A DNA stretch of 64,000 bases. It comes from Candidatus Dormiibacterota bacterium (lineage in GTDB: Bacteria > Chloroflexota > Dormibacteria > Dormibacterales > Dormibacteraceae). The notes below the pieces were generated by a model. That model saw only the letters and a program-made list of their open reading frames with translations. It had not been told where the DNA came from and searched no databases. The position numbers and the translations under genes were made by a program. Shown piece by piece: positions 1-13,040 of this stretch. Each line of letters opens with the position of its first letter. The first letter of the stretch is position 1. The stretch lies in contig PLJM01000027.1 in the NCBI GenBank assembly GCA_003139695.1, forward strand, positions 62,001-126,000, given 5' to 3'.

Positions 1-225
1 TGCTCCCTCCCATCCCTGCCGCATCTTGGCGAGGTATGTGTTCGCGTCATCGCCCAGGTAGAAGAAGCCCATGAACACCTGGCTGTGGGGCTGCACTGCG
101 TAGGCATAGAGGTACGGAATCGTGGTGATGACTGCGATGGCCAGCCCCGTGAGGAGGGGCACCCTCCAGTCACGCAGCGATGCGGTCGGGCTGTAGCCGG
201 CCCTCTCTACTTGCTTCGCGTCCAT
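1..225 (-). CDS. Integral membrane protein, N-terminal 75 codons only
   Basis: The gene runs off the left edge, so only its N-terminus is visible. It starts at an ATG at 225 (MDAKQVERAGY) and overlaps the end of the upstream glycosyltransferase by 19 bp. A short polar N-terminus is followed by one hydrophobic helix (about residues 23-42) and then a YLGDDANTYLAKM stretch. That arrangement, a first helix then an Asp-Asp-containing loop, resembles polytopic glycosyltransferases of the GT-C type, and the two upstream genes make polyprenyl-phosphate sugars that such enzymes use. The family assignment is inference; the membrane character is seen directly. Confidence 0.6.
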   Translation of the reverse strand, partial: MDAKQVERAGYSPTASLRDWRVPLLTGLAIAVITTIPYLYAYAVQPHSQVFMGFFYLGDDANTYLAKMRQGWEGA

Positions 226-950
226 CGCCTCACGCTCAGTCGCAAGACCGTCAGCAGCGCCCGCCGGACCTCGCCTTGCGACACCTTCGAAGCGCCCGCC
301 ACGCGGTCCTCGAACCGGATCGGGGTCTCGACCACGCGGTATCCCAGCTTGCGAGCTCGGTAGACCATCTCGATTTGAAATGAATAGCCCTGCGAGACCA
401 CGTCATCGAGCTGTATGTGCGTCAGCAAGTCGCGGGTGTAGCAACGGTACCCCGAAGTGCAATCGTGCGTGGGGAGCCACAACAACAGCCGGCAGTAGAC
501 GTTGGCCGCCCACGAGAGGAGATAGCGGTGAAAGGGCCAGCCGACGACCTCTCCGCCGCGGATGTAGCGCGAGCCGATCGCCAAGCCCCCACAGGCCCGC
601 GCGGCAGACACAATCGCGTCGAGGTTGCCCGGAAGGTGCGATCCGTCAGCGTCCATCTCGACGAAAAGATTCGATCCACCGGATAGGCCAAGCCTGAACG
701 CGTCTTCGTAAGCGCTGCCGAGTCCAAGCTTGCGAGGCCGGTGCAGGACACGGATGCCGGAATCCGCCGCGGCGAGGCTGTCGGCCAGCTCGCCCGTTTT
801 GTCCGGTGAGGCGTCGTCGACTATCAGCACGTCGTGGCCCAGCCGTCTGACCCCGGCCACCACCTTCTCGAGGTTCAGCCTTTCGTTGAAGGTGGGCAGG
901 ACGACGAGCACTTCGGTTGGCGCACCCCCCTTGCTCTCCCCCACGCTCAC
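207..950 (-). CDS. Polyprenol-phosphate mannose synthase-like GT2 (Dpm1/Ppm1 type)
   Basis: Predicted to move a sugar, probably mannose, from a nucleotide donor to a polyprenyl phosphate on the cytoplasmic face of the membrane. The protein (247 aa) has the GT2 fold: an N-terminal VVLPTFNERLNLE, the LIVDDASPDKTG nucleotide-binding loop, the EMDADGSHLP metal motif, and a GSRYIRGG segment typical of Dpm1 homologues. The longer upstream reading frame is not needed: a GTG at 950 overlaps the preceding stop as GTGA, which fits translational coupling. There is no C-terminal membrane domain, so it is the short, peripheral form. Sugar specificity cannot be read from sequence. Confidence 0.85.
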   Translation of the reverse strand: MSVGESKGGAPTEVLVVLPTFNERLNLEKVVAGVRRLGHDVLIVDDASPDKTGELADSLAAADSGIRVLHRPRKLGLGSAYEDAFRLGLSGGSNLFVEMDADGSHLPGNLDAIVSAARACGGLAIGSRYIRGGEVVGWPFHRYLLSWAANVYCRLLLWLPTHDCTSGYRCYTRDLLTHIQLDDVVSQGYSFQIEMVYRARKLGYRVVETPIRFEDRVAGASKVSQGEVRRALLTVLRLSVRRWTRSK

Positions 951-1654
951 CCTTTGAACCTGACCTTCACCACGTGCTTGAACATGTCGATCGAGCTTCG
1001 GATCGGCAGCACCTTGGTGGGAGCCGAGTGCCGCCAAACGACCGGAACCTCGACGATCTTCACGCCCCTGCGCTTGGCGAGGTAGAGAACCTCTGGGTCA
1101 TAGCCGAATCCGTCGGTCGTGAGAGCCGCGAAGACGGGTTTTGCGACATCTGCCCGAAAGAGCTTGAACCCGCATTGCGTGTCCCAGATGCCCGGAAGCA
1201 GGACGGCCTGAACTATGAGGTTGAACGCCTTGCCCATCAGGACGCGGTAGACCGGCTGCGGCACCTCGATTCGCGATCCGCGCACGGCACGGGAGGCGAT
1301 CGCCACGCCGGCGCCCGCATGCAGCGCGGCGTCGAGCTTTTCCAGCTCCTCGATTGGAGTTGAGAGGTCGGCGTCCGTGACCAGCACCTGATCGCCGCGG
1401 GCGACGGCGACGCCAGCCGCCAATGCTCCACCCTTACCGCGATTCGCAGGCAGCGCCTCGAGTCGAATCTTGCTGTTGCGCGCGGCGGCCGCCTCCATCA
1501 CCTGGCGGGTGCCATCGGTGCTGCCGTCGTCGACGATGATCAGCTCGTAGTCAATCGGCCGGCCGTTGAGGTAGCGCTCGATCTGCTCGATGGTGCGCGG
1601 CAATCGCTGCTCCTCGTTATAGGCGGGGATGACGATGCTGAGCACAGGCGCCAT
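947..1654 (-). CDS. Dolichyl-phosphate glucose synthase-like GT2
   Basis: A 235-aa GT-A glycosyltransferase of family 2 related to ALG5/DPG synthases, expected to charge a polyprenyl phosphate with glucose or a related hexose. Visible motifs are SIVIPAYNEEQRLP near the N-terminus, LIIVDDGSTDGT, RGKGGALAAG, VTDADLSTP (the DxD-like metal site) and DTQCGFKLFR, a hallmark of the ALG5-like branch. It is the first gene of a three-gene minus-strand run, overlapping the next GT2 by 4 bp. A hairpin-rich repeat lies just upstream. Family is clear; exact sugar is not. Confidence 0.85.
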   Translation of the reverse strand: MAPVLSIVIPAYNEEQRLPRTIEQIERYLNGRPIDYELIIVDDGSTDGTRQVMEAAAARNSKIRLEALPANRGKGGALAAGVAVARGDQVLVTDADLSTPIEELEKLDAALHAGAGVAIASRAVRGSRIEVPQPVYRVLMGKAFNLIVQAVLLPGIWDTQCGFKLFRADVAKPVFAALTTDGFGYDPEVLYLAKRRGVKIVEVPVVWRHSAPTKVLPIRSSIDMFKHVVKVRFKG

Positions 1655-1670
1655 GGCTGCGAATGGTATA

Positions 1671-1812
1671 AGAGGGAACCCAGATGGTTCCCTCTCATCG
1701 CGCGTGCGGCTCTGCCGCAGGGCTGCCTCCCGCGACTGCGTCGCGGGGGCCCCAGAGGTATCTATGTATCAGGGACATGCCGGGGGGACCCCGGCCAACC
1801 CTGCCGCGCCAG
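1671..1812. repeat. Dispersed hairpin-rich repeat, copy A
   Basis: This intergenic stretch fills the gap between two minus-strand glycosyltransferase genes. It begins with a hairpin whose arms are AGAGGGAACC and GGTTCCCTCT (1671-1695) and ends with a GC-rich block (1776-1812) containing CCGGGGGGACC and CCAACCCTGC. The same two end blocks occur in the same order and orientation at 28872-29044, while the middle differs in length and sequence. No coding function is apparent. Confidence 0.6.
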
Positions 1813-1816
1813 CAAA

Positions 1817-2533
1817 TTAGTTAGAGCGCAGCACCCGCAGTGCATAGATTGGGAGGACTGCCATTCGGCGCACTCGCCACGGTTGGCGCACCAACCTGAA
1901 AAGCCATTCGAGCCCCGCGCGCCTCATCCACGTTGGTGCGCGGGGAATGCGCCCCGTCAGGTAGTCGAATGATCCACCCACCCCCATCGCGACCGCGACG
2001 CCCAGCGACTCGCGCATGCGATCTATCCACAGCTCTTGCTTGGGGTGGCCATAAGCAACCAGGAGCACCTGCGGTTTGTGAGCGCGGATGAGGGCAAGGG
2101 TCGCGGCGTCCGCCGACGGATCGGGCGTCCCGGCATGGGCCTCCACCTCGAGCGCCGGATGTTCCACGCGCAGCCGGTTGGCAAGGTCATTCGCCACACC
2201 TGGCGCGGCGCCGAGTAGAAAGATGCGGAAGCCCCGGCGGGCGCACAAGGCGGCCAGGGGTGGAATGAGATCGACGCCCGTCACCGGCTCGCGCATCGCG
2301 CAGCCCTGGCGTCGAGCCGCCCAGACGACCCCGCTGCCGTCGGCCAGGCACAGGTCGGCCGATTCGAGCACCCGGGCGAAGTCCTGGTCCGACCTCGCCC
2401 GCATGACAAACTCGGGGTTGACCGTTGCCACGAGGTGATGACCACCGGCATCGACGAACTGCTCGATCCGATCGAGCGAAGCTTCCATATCCAGGCAGTC
2501 GACACGCACGCCTAGGACACGGGCCTGGTTCAC
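1817..2533 (-). CDS. WecG/TagA/CpsF-family glycosyltransferase (GT26)
   Basis: Predicted to add an N-acetylmannosamine-type or related sugar to an undecaprenyl-diphosphate-linked GlcNAc in surface glycan or teichoic acid-like assembly. The 238-aa protein is normal size for the family and shows its hallmarks: TVNPEFVMRAR near the N-terminus, the DGSGVVWAAR loop, FLLGAAPGVA, and GHPKQELWIDR with GVGGSFDYLTGR toward the C-terminus. The conserved Asp of the DGSGV loop is the usual catalytic candidate. It faces away from the GT4 gene at 2616, leaving a short divergent promoter region. The family is well supported; the acceptor is inferred from the family. Confidence 0.9.
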   Translation of the reverse strand: MNQARVLGVRVDCLDMEASLDRIEQFVDAGGHHLVATVNPEFVMRARSDQDFARVLESADLCLADGSGVVWAARRQGCAMREPVTGVDLIPPLAALCARRGFRIFLLGAAPGVANDLANRLRVEHPALEVEAHAGTPDPSADAATLALIRAHKPQVLLVAYGHPKQELWIDRMRESLGVAVAMGVGGSFDYLTGRIPRAPTWMRRAGLEWLFRLVRQPWRVRRMAVLPIYALRVLRSN

Positions 2534-2615
2534 GCGAGTGATTATCAGTCGCGCCTCGCGTGCACGAGCCTTAGGTTATGAGGGTGTCAGCCGGGATTAC
2601 ATCGGAAGCGCTGCG

Positions 2616-3689
2616 ATGAAGACCATCGCGGTCGATCTCAACCCCGCGACCCGCGAAGTGGTCACCGGCACCGAGATATACGCTCGCGAGGTCGGTTCGC
2701 GCCTCGAGGCTGCCGGACCAGACCTGCGGTGGCGGTTCTTCGCGTCCAGACCCCGCGCCGGTCTCGGCGTCGACGTGATGGTCACGCCCTTCCCCCGACT
2801 CTGGTCGCAGGTGCGCCTACCACTGGCGCTTGCCCGCGAACGCGCCGACCTGCTTTTCGTGCCGTCACATGTGGTGCCGTTTGCATGGCCCGGCAAAGCG
2901 CTGACCGTTGTGCATGACCTGGCTTTCGAGCGCCACCCGCACGCATACTCCGCGTCCGAGCGCGCCTATCTTCAGCTGACGACTCGGTGGGCGGCGCAGC
3001 GATGTCCTCTGCTGATCGCCGACTCGGAATCCACGAAATCGGACCTTGTGGCGCTGTATGGAGTGAAGGCGGAGCGCATTCGTGTCGTGCCGCTCGGCGG
3101 AGGAGAAGCTGTCCATCGGCCGATCGCGCCTGCCTCGCGGCTCGGCGAGCTGGGCCTCAACGGGCCTTTCGTGCTCCAGGTGGGGCGCATCGAGACGCGA
3201 AAGAACCAGGTCGCTGCGCTCGCGGCGGTAGAGCTCCTGGACGGCGTCACCCTCGCCGTCGCCGGCCCGGAGCGCGACGAAGCGATCACAGCGCGTTTGC
3301 GCGCATCTCCGAAGGCCCGGGTCCTGGGCAGGGTCGATCCGCAGACGCTCGAGCTGCTGTACAAGCACGCGGCGGCGGTGGTGGTGCCGAGCCTCTACGA
3401 AGGTTTCGGTCTGCCCGTCCTCGAGGCGATGTCGCGCGGCAAGGTGGTGGTCGCGGCGCCGACGTCGTCGCTGCCAGAGGTGGGCGGCGACGCAGTCCTA
3501 TACGCAGATCCCGCTGATCCCGACGCCGTCGCCAAGGCGCTGAAGAGCGCGCTCAGCGACAAGGCGTTGCGTGCCAAGCTCGCGCGTGCCGCGCGAACCC
3601 GAGCGGCGCAGTTCACGTGGGACCGGTGCGCTGCCGGTGTGGTGGCGGTGATTCGAGAGCTGGTCGAGCCCGCCGCTAGGCCGGCCTGA
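2616..3689 (+). CDS. GT4-family glycosyltransferase
   Basis: A 357-aa retaining glycosyltransferase of the GT-B fold. I chose ATG 2616 (MKTIAVDLNP) because the family N-terminus aligns there and a GGAAG ribosome-binding site lies about 7 bases upstream; the open frame back to 2538 looks non-coding. The C-terminal half has the sugar-nucleotide site: VGRIETRKNQ followed by VPSLYEGFGLPVLEAM, the E-x7-E motif. It is the only plus-strand gene in this part of the window and converges with another GT4 gene, their 3' ends overlapping by 14 bp. Likely works on surface polysaccharide; donor and acceptor unknown. Confidence 0.85.
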   Translation: MKTIAVDLNPATREVVTGTEIYAREVGSRLEAAGPDLRWRFFASRPRAGLGVDVMVTPFPRLWSQVRLPLALARERADLLFVPSHVVPFAWPGKALTVVHDLAFERHPHAYSASERAYLQLTTRWAAQRCPLLIADSESTKSDLVALYGVKAERIRVVPLGGGEAVHRPIAPASRLGELGLNGPFVLQVGRIETRKNQVAALAAVELLDGVTLAVAGPERDEAITARLRASPKARVLGRVDPQTLELLYKHAAAVVVPSLYEGFGLPVLEAMSRGKVVVAAPTSSLPEVGGDAVLYADPADPDAVAKALKSALSDKALRAKLARAARTRAAQFTWDRCAAGVVAVIRELVEPAARPA

Positions 3690-4779
3690 CCGCTCGATCG
3701 ACCGCCCGCCACGTCATGTCGGCCGACCGCGACCAGCTGAATTGCGCCGCGCGCAGGATGCCGCGCCGCTTGAGATCCGCAGCCAGGTCCGAATCGCCGA
3801 CGACCTTCTCCAGTGCTTTTCGCCAGGCATCGGGGTCGTCGGCGGCCGCTATCAACCCGGCGTCCCCCACCACCTCTGGCAGGCTCGCCCTGTCGGAGAC
3901 CACGACCGGCGTTCCGCACGCCATGGCCTCCAGCGGTGGGAACCCGAAGCCTTCGTACCACGCCGGATGTGCGAGGACTCGGGCCAGGTTGTAGACGGCC
4001 GGCAGCTCCGCAGGATCGAGCCCTTCAATGTGGTGCACGCTCGGTCCCAGGCGCGCCAGCCGTTCCTTGATCGGCTCGTAGAGCCAACCCCAGTCGCCGA
4101 CGATGACGAGGTCGGGCCGGTCGCGCATCATCGCCCACGCCTCGAGCAGCGTGGTCAGGTTCTTGCGCGGCTCGATGGTGCCGACAAACAGGATGAATCG
4201 CTCCGGGAGCTGGAGGCGCGCGCGAGCGCTGTCCAGGTCCTCGCGGCTCAAGGGCCGGAACACGTGAGAGATGCCGTGGGGCACCACGCTGATACGCGAC
4301 GCCGGAACTCCAAACAGCTCTTTGATGTCGTCGGCTGTGTTGTTCGAGACGGCCACGATCACATCGGCACGCGCGAGCGATCGGGGAACGACGAGCCGCG
4401 TGCTCAACGGCTGGCGGCCGGGAAACCAGCTCGGGTTGAGGTAAATCGCGAGGTCGTGGATGGTGATGACGGAAGGGCAACCGACGCTCCCGAGCGGGAG
4501 GACGCCCGCGGGGCCGAAGTAGGCATCGGGGGCGAGGCGCCGGATGCGAGCAGGCCATTGAACGTGACGCCCGACGAGGGGCAGGCTCGGCAGCGGCCTG
4601 TATCGGACGGCTGGGTGCGAGCTCGGCGCGGTGGCGTCAGGTGGCAGATAGACGGTGAAGCGGCAGTCGGGCCGGTCGACGCTCATCGCGCGCAGGATCT
4701 CTCTGGTGTAGACGCCGACACCGGCTCGGGGCCGGGCGAGGCCGGAGCCATCGACCGCCAGGTGCAGGCCGGACAGCAT
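3676..4779 (-). CDS. GT4-family glycosyltransferase (mannosyltransferase-like)
   Basis: A 367-aa GT-B enzyme. The N-terminus has the glycine-rich acceptor-side loop DGSGLARPRAGVGVYTRE; the C-terminal donor domain has VGTIEPRKNLTTLLEA and HPAWYEGFGFPPLEAMACG with the E-x7-E pair. Such architecture is typical of polysaccharide mannosyl- or rhamnosyltransferases. It lies downstream of murA in the same orientation, after a 67-bp gap with a strong hairpin, and overlaps the convergent GT4 gene. It may be paralogous to the gene at 2616, but the two are clearly diverged. Specificity is unknown. Confidence 0.85.
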   Translation of the reverse strand: MLSGLHLAVDGSGLARPRAGVGVYTREILRAMSVDRPDCRFTVYLPPDATAPSSHPAVRYRPLPSLPLVGRHVQWPARIRRLAPDAYFGPAGVLPLGSVGCPSVITIHDLAIYLNPSWFPGRQPLSTRLVVPRSLARADVIVAVSNNTADDIKELFGVPASRISVVPHGISHVFRPLSREDLDSARARLQLPERFILFVGTIEPRKNLTTLLEAWAMMRDRPDLVIVGDWGWLYEPIKERLARLGPSVHHIEGLDPAELPAVYNLARVLAHPAWYEGFGFPPLEAMACGTPVVVSDRASLPEVVGDAGLIAAADDPDAWRKALEKVVGDSDLAADLKRRGILRAAQFSWSRSADMTWRAVDRAVRPA

Positions 4780-4822
4780 CAGACTCCCGGGCCCCCACCC
4801 GGCCGCGCCAAGGCGGGGCCGA

Positions 4823-4843
4823 CCTCCCCGCTAAGCGGGGAGG
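4823..4843 (-). terminator. Hairpin just after the murA stop
   Basis: A stem with arms CCTCCCCGC and GCGGGGAGG closes a 3-base loop (TAA) 3 bp beyond the murA stop codon. No T-run follows, so it may be a transcript-stabilising or partial terminator rather than a classical intrinsic terminator. Similar CCTCCCC/GGGGAGG hairpins recur near 24822 and 31349. Confidence 0.45.
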
Positions 4844-4846
4844 GCT

Positions 4847-6166
4847 TCACTCGTAAGTTCGGTCCGGACCGCTTGCGTCCGCTTCGACCTTCTCGCTCGT
4901 GATCTTCGCGCCGACAGAAGCCAACTTTCCTGGCATGTTCTCGTATCCGCGATCGACATGCCACGCGTTGTGAAGGACGCTCTCGCCTTCGGCGCACAGC
5001 GCCGCTATCACCAGCGCCGCGCCGGACCTGATGTCGGGGATCGCGACCTCAGTGCCACGCAGTCGGGCCGGGCCGTGGACTATCGCGTGTAGACGACCTT
5101 CGACGTTGATTCCGGCCCCCATCTTCGCCAGCTGGTTGACGTGCTGAAAACGGTTTTCGTGGACGTACTCCGAGATCACCGTCTCGCCATCGGCCTGGGT
5201 CATCAGCGCCATATACTGCGCCTGCAGGTCGGTCGGAAATCCTGGATACGTCCAGGTGGACATATCGACCGGCTTCAGCCGCGTCTTGGGGTTGCGGCCG
5301 ACGCGAAACCAGCCATCCCCCACCTCGACGTGGGCGCCGGCGAGCTCCAGCTTGAGGAGCACGACGTTCAGGTCTTCAGGCCGGCTGCAGTCGAGCCGTA
5401 GCTCGCCGCCCGCGGCCACCACCGCTATCGCATACGTGCCTGCTTCGAGATAGTCGGGAATGACAGTGTGTTCGGCGCCGCCCAGATCTTTGACGCCATC
5501 GACGACCAGACGCTCGGTGCCAATGCCTTCGATCCGTGCGCCCATCTTGCCCAGCAACAGGCACAGGTCCTGCACGTGGGGCTCGCGCGCGGCGTTGAAG
5601 ATCTCCGTTCTGCCTTCTGCCAGAACGGCCGCCAGGAGGATGTTCTCGGTGCCGGTCACGGTCGGAAGGTCGAAGACGATGCGCTTTCCACGCAGGCGAT
5701 CGACCTCGGCAACTATCTCGGTCTGCGTCTCCTCGATCCTCGCGCCCATCTGGCGCAGCCCGCGTAGATGCTGCTCGAATCGCCTCGCTCCAATGTCGTC
5801 GCCACCAGGTCGCGGCACACGCGCCTTGCCGAACCGTCCTAGGAGCGCGCCAAGGAGAACTATCGTCGCGCGCATTCGGCGTCCAAGGTCGTCGGGTACG
5901 TGGCTGTCCTGCGCAAACTCGGTCTTGATGATGAGCGAGCCATCGCCCTCAACCCGCCCGCCCAGCCCGGTGAGTATTTCGCCCATCAACGCGGTGTCGG
6001 TGACCCGCGGCACGTTGTTCAGCCGGACGGGCTCTGTCGTCAGGAGGGCGGCGGCCATCTCGGGCAGCGCGGCGTTCTTGGAACCGCTGACGCAGATGTC
6101 ACCAGCGAGCTGGGCGCCCCCTGTGATTCGAATCACGTGATCGTGACGCGGCGCTGGAGTCATCAT
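4847..6166 (-). CDS. murA: UDP-N-acetylglucosamine 1-carboxyvinyltransferase
   Basis: Catalyses the first committed step of peptidoglycan synthesis, transfer of enolpyruvate from PEP to UDP-GlcNAc, in the cytoplasm. The 439-aa protein has the whole MurA fold, with SGSKNAALP near the N-terminus, PGGDDIGARR in the catalytic loop, and TYPGFPTDLQAQ in the second half. The catalytic-loop residue that is Cys115 in E. coli is Asp123 here (codon GAC at 5798-5800). In mycobacteria and chlamydiae the same Cys-to-Asp exchange keeps activity but blocks fosfomycin alkylation. The gene lies 19 bp after atpC in the same orientation, an arrangement seen in other Gram-positive-related lineages. Confidence 0.97.
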   Translation of the reverse strand: MMTPAPRHDHVIRITGGAQLAGDICVSGSKNAALPEMAAALLTTEPVRLNNVPRVTDTALMGEILTGLGGRVEGDGSLIIKTEFAQDSHVPDDLGRRMRATIVLLGALLGRFGKARVPRPGGDDIGARRFEQHLRGLRQMGARIEETQTEIVAEVDRLRGKRIVFDLPTVTGTENILLAAVLAEGRTEIFNAAREPHVQDLCLLLGKMGARIEGIGTERLVVDGVKDLGGAEHTVIPDYLEAGTYAIAVVAAGGELRLDCSRPEDLNVVLLKLELAGAHVEVGDGWFRVGRNPKTRLKPVDMSTWTYPGFPTDLQAQYMALMTQADGETVISEYVHENRFQHVNQLAKMGAGINVEGRLHAIVHGPARLRGTEVAIPDIRSGAALVIAALCAEGESVLHNAWHVDRGYENMPGKLASVGAKITSEKVEADASGPDRTYE

Positions 6167-6185
6167 CGACCCCTACGGTAGTTGG

Positions 6186-6595
6186 TTAGCCGCGGCGCGC
6201 GCGAGCCAGCCTGAGGCGCGCCTCCGCCGTGGCAAGCGCGTTCTGGAACTCGACCTCTTCGGCCGTCGTCAGCGTCCCGGCAAGCCGCTCCTGCGCGCGG
6301 CGACGCGCCTCTTCAGCCTTCTCGATAGAGATCTCGTCCGCGTGCTCGGCGATGTCCGCGAGGACGGTGACTCGGTCGGGGAGGACTTCCATAAAACCGC
6401 CCCCGACGAACAGGACCTGCTCCTCCCCTCCATAAGTCTCCTGAATCCTCAAGGGCCCTGGCTTCAGGATGGTCATGAGCGGCGCGTGGCGCGCGAGGAT
6501 GCCCAGCTCCCCATCAGCCCCCTTCGCGATGATGAACTCGACCTCGCCTTCGAACAGGCTTCGCTCAACGCTCACCACCCGAAGCAGGTACTTCA

Positions 6596-6596
<1 letters not shown>
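6186..6596 (-). CDS. atpC: F-type ATP synthase epsilon subunit
   Basis: Central-stalk subunit of F1 that couples rotation and can inhibit ATP hydrolysis. At 136 aa it has the full N-terminal beta-sandwich (DGELGILARHAPLMT) and a two-helix C-terminal hairpin ending LATAEARLRLARARRG. Last gene of the atp operon: its ATG is on the final base of the atpD stop region, so the two overlap by 1 bp, suggesting coupled translation. Confidence 0.96.
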
Positions 6597-8943
<2,347 letters not shown>

Positions 8944-8946
8944 CCG

Positions 8947-10932
<1,986 letters not shown>

Positions 10933-10945
10933 TTGGTTCTTCCCC

Positions 10946-11479
10946 CTAGGATGCGTCCGCCAGGCGGCGGCGCAGCTGCTGCAATTTGGTGGCGACGCTC
11001 GCGTCGATGAGGTGGTCGCCGTACTGGAGCGTGAGGCCCCCCAGGATTTTCTTGTCGACCACCACGGTCATGCGGACCTCTTTGCCCAATCGCTCGGAGA
11101 GCTGCTTCGCCACCTTGTCACGCTCGGCGAGATCAAGCTCCACAGCCGTCGTGACGGTGGCGCGAACGCGCCCCGCGGCAGCATCGGCGAGTGTCTCGAA
11201 CTCCTCGGCGATGCCGGCGACCTGCTTCACGCGATTTGACTCGATCAGTAGCCGCGCCAGGTTGGTCGCCTCCGGATCCAGAACGTGCGGCGCGTCGGAG
11301 ATGAGCTCAATGCGACGGCTGACCGGAATCGTCGGGTTGGTCAGCACCGCGGCCACCGTCGGGTCGGACAGCAGGTCCCGAACCGTGGCCAGGCGGCCGC
11401 CCCACTCGTCGACCTGACCCTCCTCGGTGGCAAGCTCGAACACTGCGCGCGCGTATCTCTTAGCGGCTGCCGTCGCCAC
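10946..11479 (-). CDS. atpH: F-type ATP synthase delta subunit
   Basis: Peripheral-stalk subunit that ties the top of F1 to the b dimer (OSCP in mitochondria). The 177-aa protein begins at a GTG ([16 protein letters not shown]), the classical delta N-terminus, and ends with [19 protein letters not shown], also diagnostic. It overlaps the end of atpF by 20 bp, and is followed by atpA after 13 bp. Confidence 0.95.
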   Translation of the reverse strand: MATAAAKRYARAVFELATEEGQVDEWGGRLATVRDLLSDPTVAAVLTNPTIPVSRRIELISDAPHVLDPEATNLARLLIESNRVKQVAGIAEEFETLADAAAGRVRATVTTAVELDLAERDKVAKQLSERLGKEVRMTVVVDKKILGGLTLQYGDHLIDASVATKLQQLRRRLADAS

Positions 11480-11981
11480 TGGCCACCTCGGCTATCGCCC
11501 GTTCGATGAGCAGCTTGTGCTTTCCCTCGTCGAGGGTCTCGCCGATGACTTTCTCGGTGGCGGCCACGACGAGGCTGGCGACCTCATTGCGCACCGACTG
11601 AATTGCCCGTTCCCGCTCGGCCTCGATCTCCTTGCGAGCGGTCTCCGCGAGGCGCTTGGCCTCCTCCTCCGCCTTCTGCTTGAGCTCCTGCCGAAGCTGC
11701 TCCCCGGACTTGGTGGCGGCCTCGATCACCGACTGAGCCGTCTTGCGCGCCTCAGCGAGCTTCGCCTCGGCCTCCTTGAGCTCGGCTGCCGCCGCTGCCC
11801 GCGACTTCTCCGCCTCGGCGAGCTGCTCCGCGATCAGGCGCTGCCGGCCTTCGGCCAGCCTGACGATCTCGGGGTAAACCCACCGCGCGAGGACCGCCAT
11901 CATCACCAGGAACGTGATGAGCTCGACGATCACGGTGCCATTGATGTCGATGACACCTGCCACGCCCGCGAGAAACAGCAT
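11460..11981 (-). CDS. atpF: F-type ATP synthase subunit b
   Basis: Membrane-anchored peripheral stalk. One N-terminal transmembrane helix (IDINGTVIVELITFLVMM, about residues 11-33) is followed by a long, charged helix rich in Ala, Glu, Lys and Arg (residues 40-160) expected to form the right-handed coiled coil of the b dimer. Length of 173 aa is typical. Only one b gene is present, so the stalk is probably a homodimer. Confidence 0.94.
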   Translation of the reverse strand: MLFLAGVAGVIDINGTVIVELITFLVMMAVLARWVYPEIVRLAEGRQRLIAEQLAEAEKSRAAAAAELKEAEAKLAEARKTAQSVIEAATKSGEQLRQELKQKAEEEAKRLAETARKEIEAERERAIQSVRNEVASLVVAATEKVIGETLDEGKHKLLIERAIAEVASGDGSR

Positions 11982-12002
11982 CGATTGATTCCCCTTTTGG
12001 AG

Positions 12003-12248
12003 CTACTTGACGTTGGACAGGAAGACGAAGCCGAAAGCCAGGTTGATGAAGTACATGGCCTCGACAAGGCCGACTATCGTGAAGAGCCAGGGGATCATCC
12101 TTCCCTGCGCTTCCGGTTGTCGCGCGACGCCGCTGATGAAGGCGTTGCCGGCGAGGCCGTCACCGACGGCAGCACCGATAGCGCCCAACCCGAGGGCCAG
12201 GCCGAATGCGATGAGTGCCCCTGCGAGCTCAATACCGTGGTCTGTCAT
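12003..12248 (-). CDS. atpE: F-type ATP synthase subunit c
   Basis: Forms the proton-driven rotor ring in the membrane. The 81-aa protein has two transmembrane helices joined by the polar loop [10 protein letters not shown]. The ion-binding carboxylate is Glu63 in helix 2 ([11 protein letters not shown]). The Na+ signature (Gln in helix 1 and Ser or Thr after the Glu) is absent, so proton coupling is expected. Helix 1 has the usual Gly-rich packing face ([16 protein letters not shown]). Confidence 0.96.
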   Translation of the reverse strand: MTDHGIELAGALIAFGLALGLGAIGAAVGDGLAGNAFISGVARQPEAQGRMIPWLFTIVGLVEAMYFINLAFGFVFLSNVK

Positions 12249-12257
12249 GAGTTCCTC

Positions 12258-13040
12258 CTAATGATGTTCGTGTTCGAGACCCTCACGGGCCGCGCCGAAA
12301 TAGATGACCGTCAGCAGCATGAAGATGAACGCCTGGATGAAACCGATGAAGATGACGTCGAACGCCTTCCAGATGATGAGCAGAATCGACCCGATGATGG
12401 TTCCGCCGACCGTACCCACGACTGGTAGCTGAAGGCTCGCGAAACCTGCGATCAGACCGATCATGACAGCCCCGGCGAAGATGTTGCCGAAAAGTCGCAG
12501 AGCAAGAGTGACTGGCTTCACGGCCTCTTCGAGAATGTTCAGCGGGATGAACACGATTCGGGCCGGCAGAGGCAGCTCGAAGGGCTTCGTGAAACGCTTC
12601 AGATAGCCGCCGATGCCCAGTACCCGGATGCTGTACCACTGCACCACGATGATCACGATGAGGCCCATCGCGAGGGTCTGGTTGAGGTCGGCGTTGGCGC
12701 CATGCAGGATCGGGAATATGGCCAGCGGGAAGATTTCGATCCAGTTGCCGATCAGTATGTAAAGGAAGAGGGTCATCGCCAGCGGGATGATGAAGAGGGC
12801 GTCGTCCGAGACGTTGGTCCTGACCAGGCTGCGAAGCTGGTCGTAGCCCCATTCGAATATCGCCTGGACTTTGCCGGGTCTTCCCTCCTGGAGCTTTGAG
12901 CGCACCCAGAACCCGATCGCAATGGTCAAGATGACCGCGATCAGAGACGAGATCACGCTGTCGTAGTTGATCGTGCAGAGCGTGCCGCATCCAAGATCGA
13001 TGGTCGGATGCGTGCCGGGCGCAGCCTCCGCGAACATCAT
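12258..13040 (-). CDS. atpB: F-type ATP synthase subunit a
   Basis: Stator channel that delivers protons to the c ring. The start is ATG 13040 (MMFAEAAPGTHP), which overlaps the atpI stop as ATGA; the open frame further upstream is Arg-rich and non-homologous. The 260-aa protein has five or six membrane helices, the essential Arg in LALRLFGNIFAG, and the C-terminal FIGFIQAFIFMLLTVIYF segment. Gene order a-c-b-delta-alpha-gamma-beta-epsilon is the standard bacterial order. Confidence 0.95.
   Translation of the reverse strand: MMFAEAAPGTHPTIDLGCGTLCTINYDSVISSLIAVILTIAIGFWVRSKLQEGRPGKVQAIFEWGYDQLRSLVRTNVSDDALFIIPLAMTLFLYILIGNWIEIFPLAIFPILHGANADLNQTLAMGLIVIIVVQWYSIRVLGIGGYLKRFTKPFELPLPARIVFIPLNILEEAVKPVTLALRLFGNIFAGAVMIGLIAGFASLQLPVVGTVGGTIIGSILLIIWKAFDVIFIGFIQAFIFMLLTVIYFGAAREGLEHEHH

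Noticed and set aside
12003-12248. Sodium-dependent ATP synthase
   Set aside because: Subunit c lacks the helix-1 Gln and the Ser/Thr after Glu63 that form the Na+ site.
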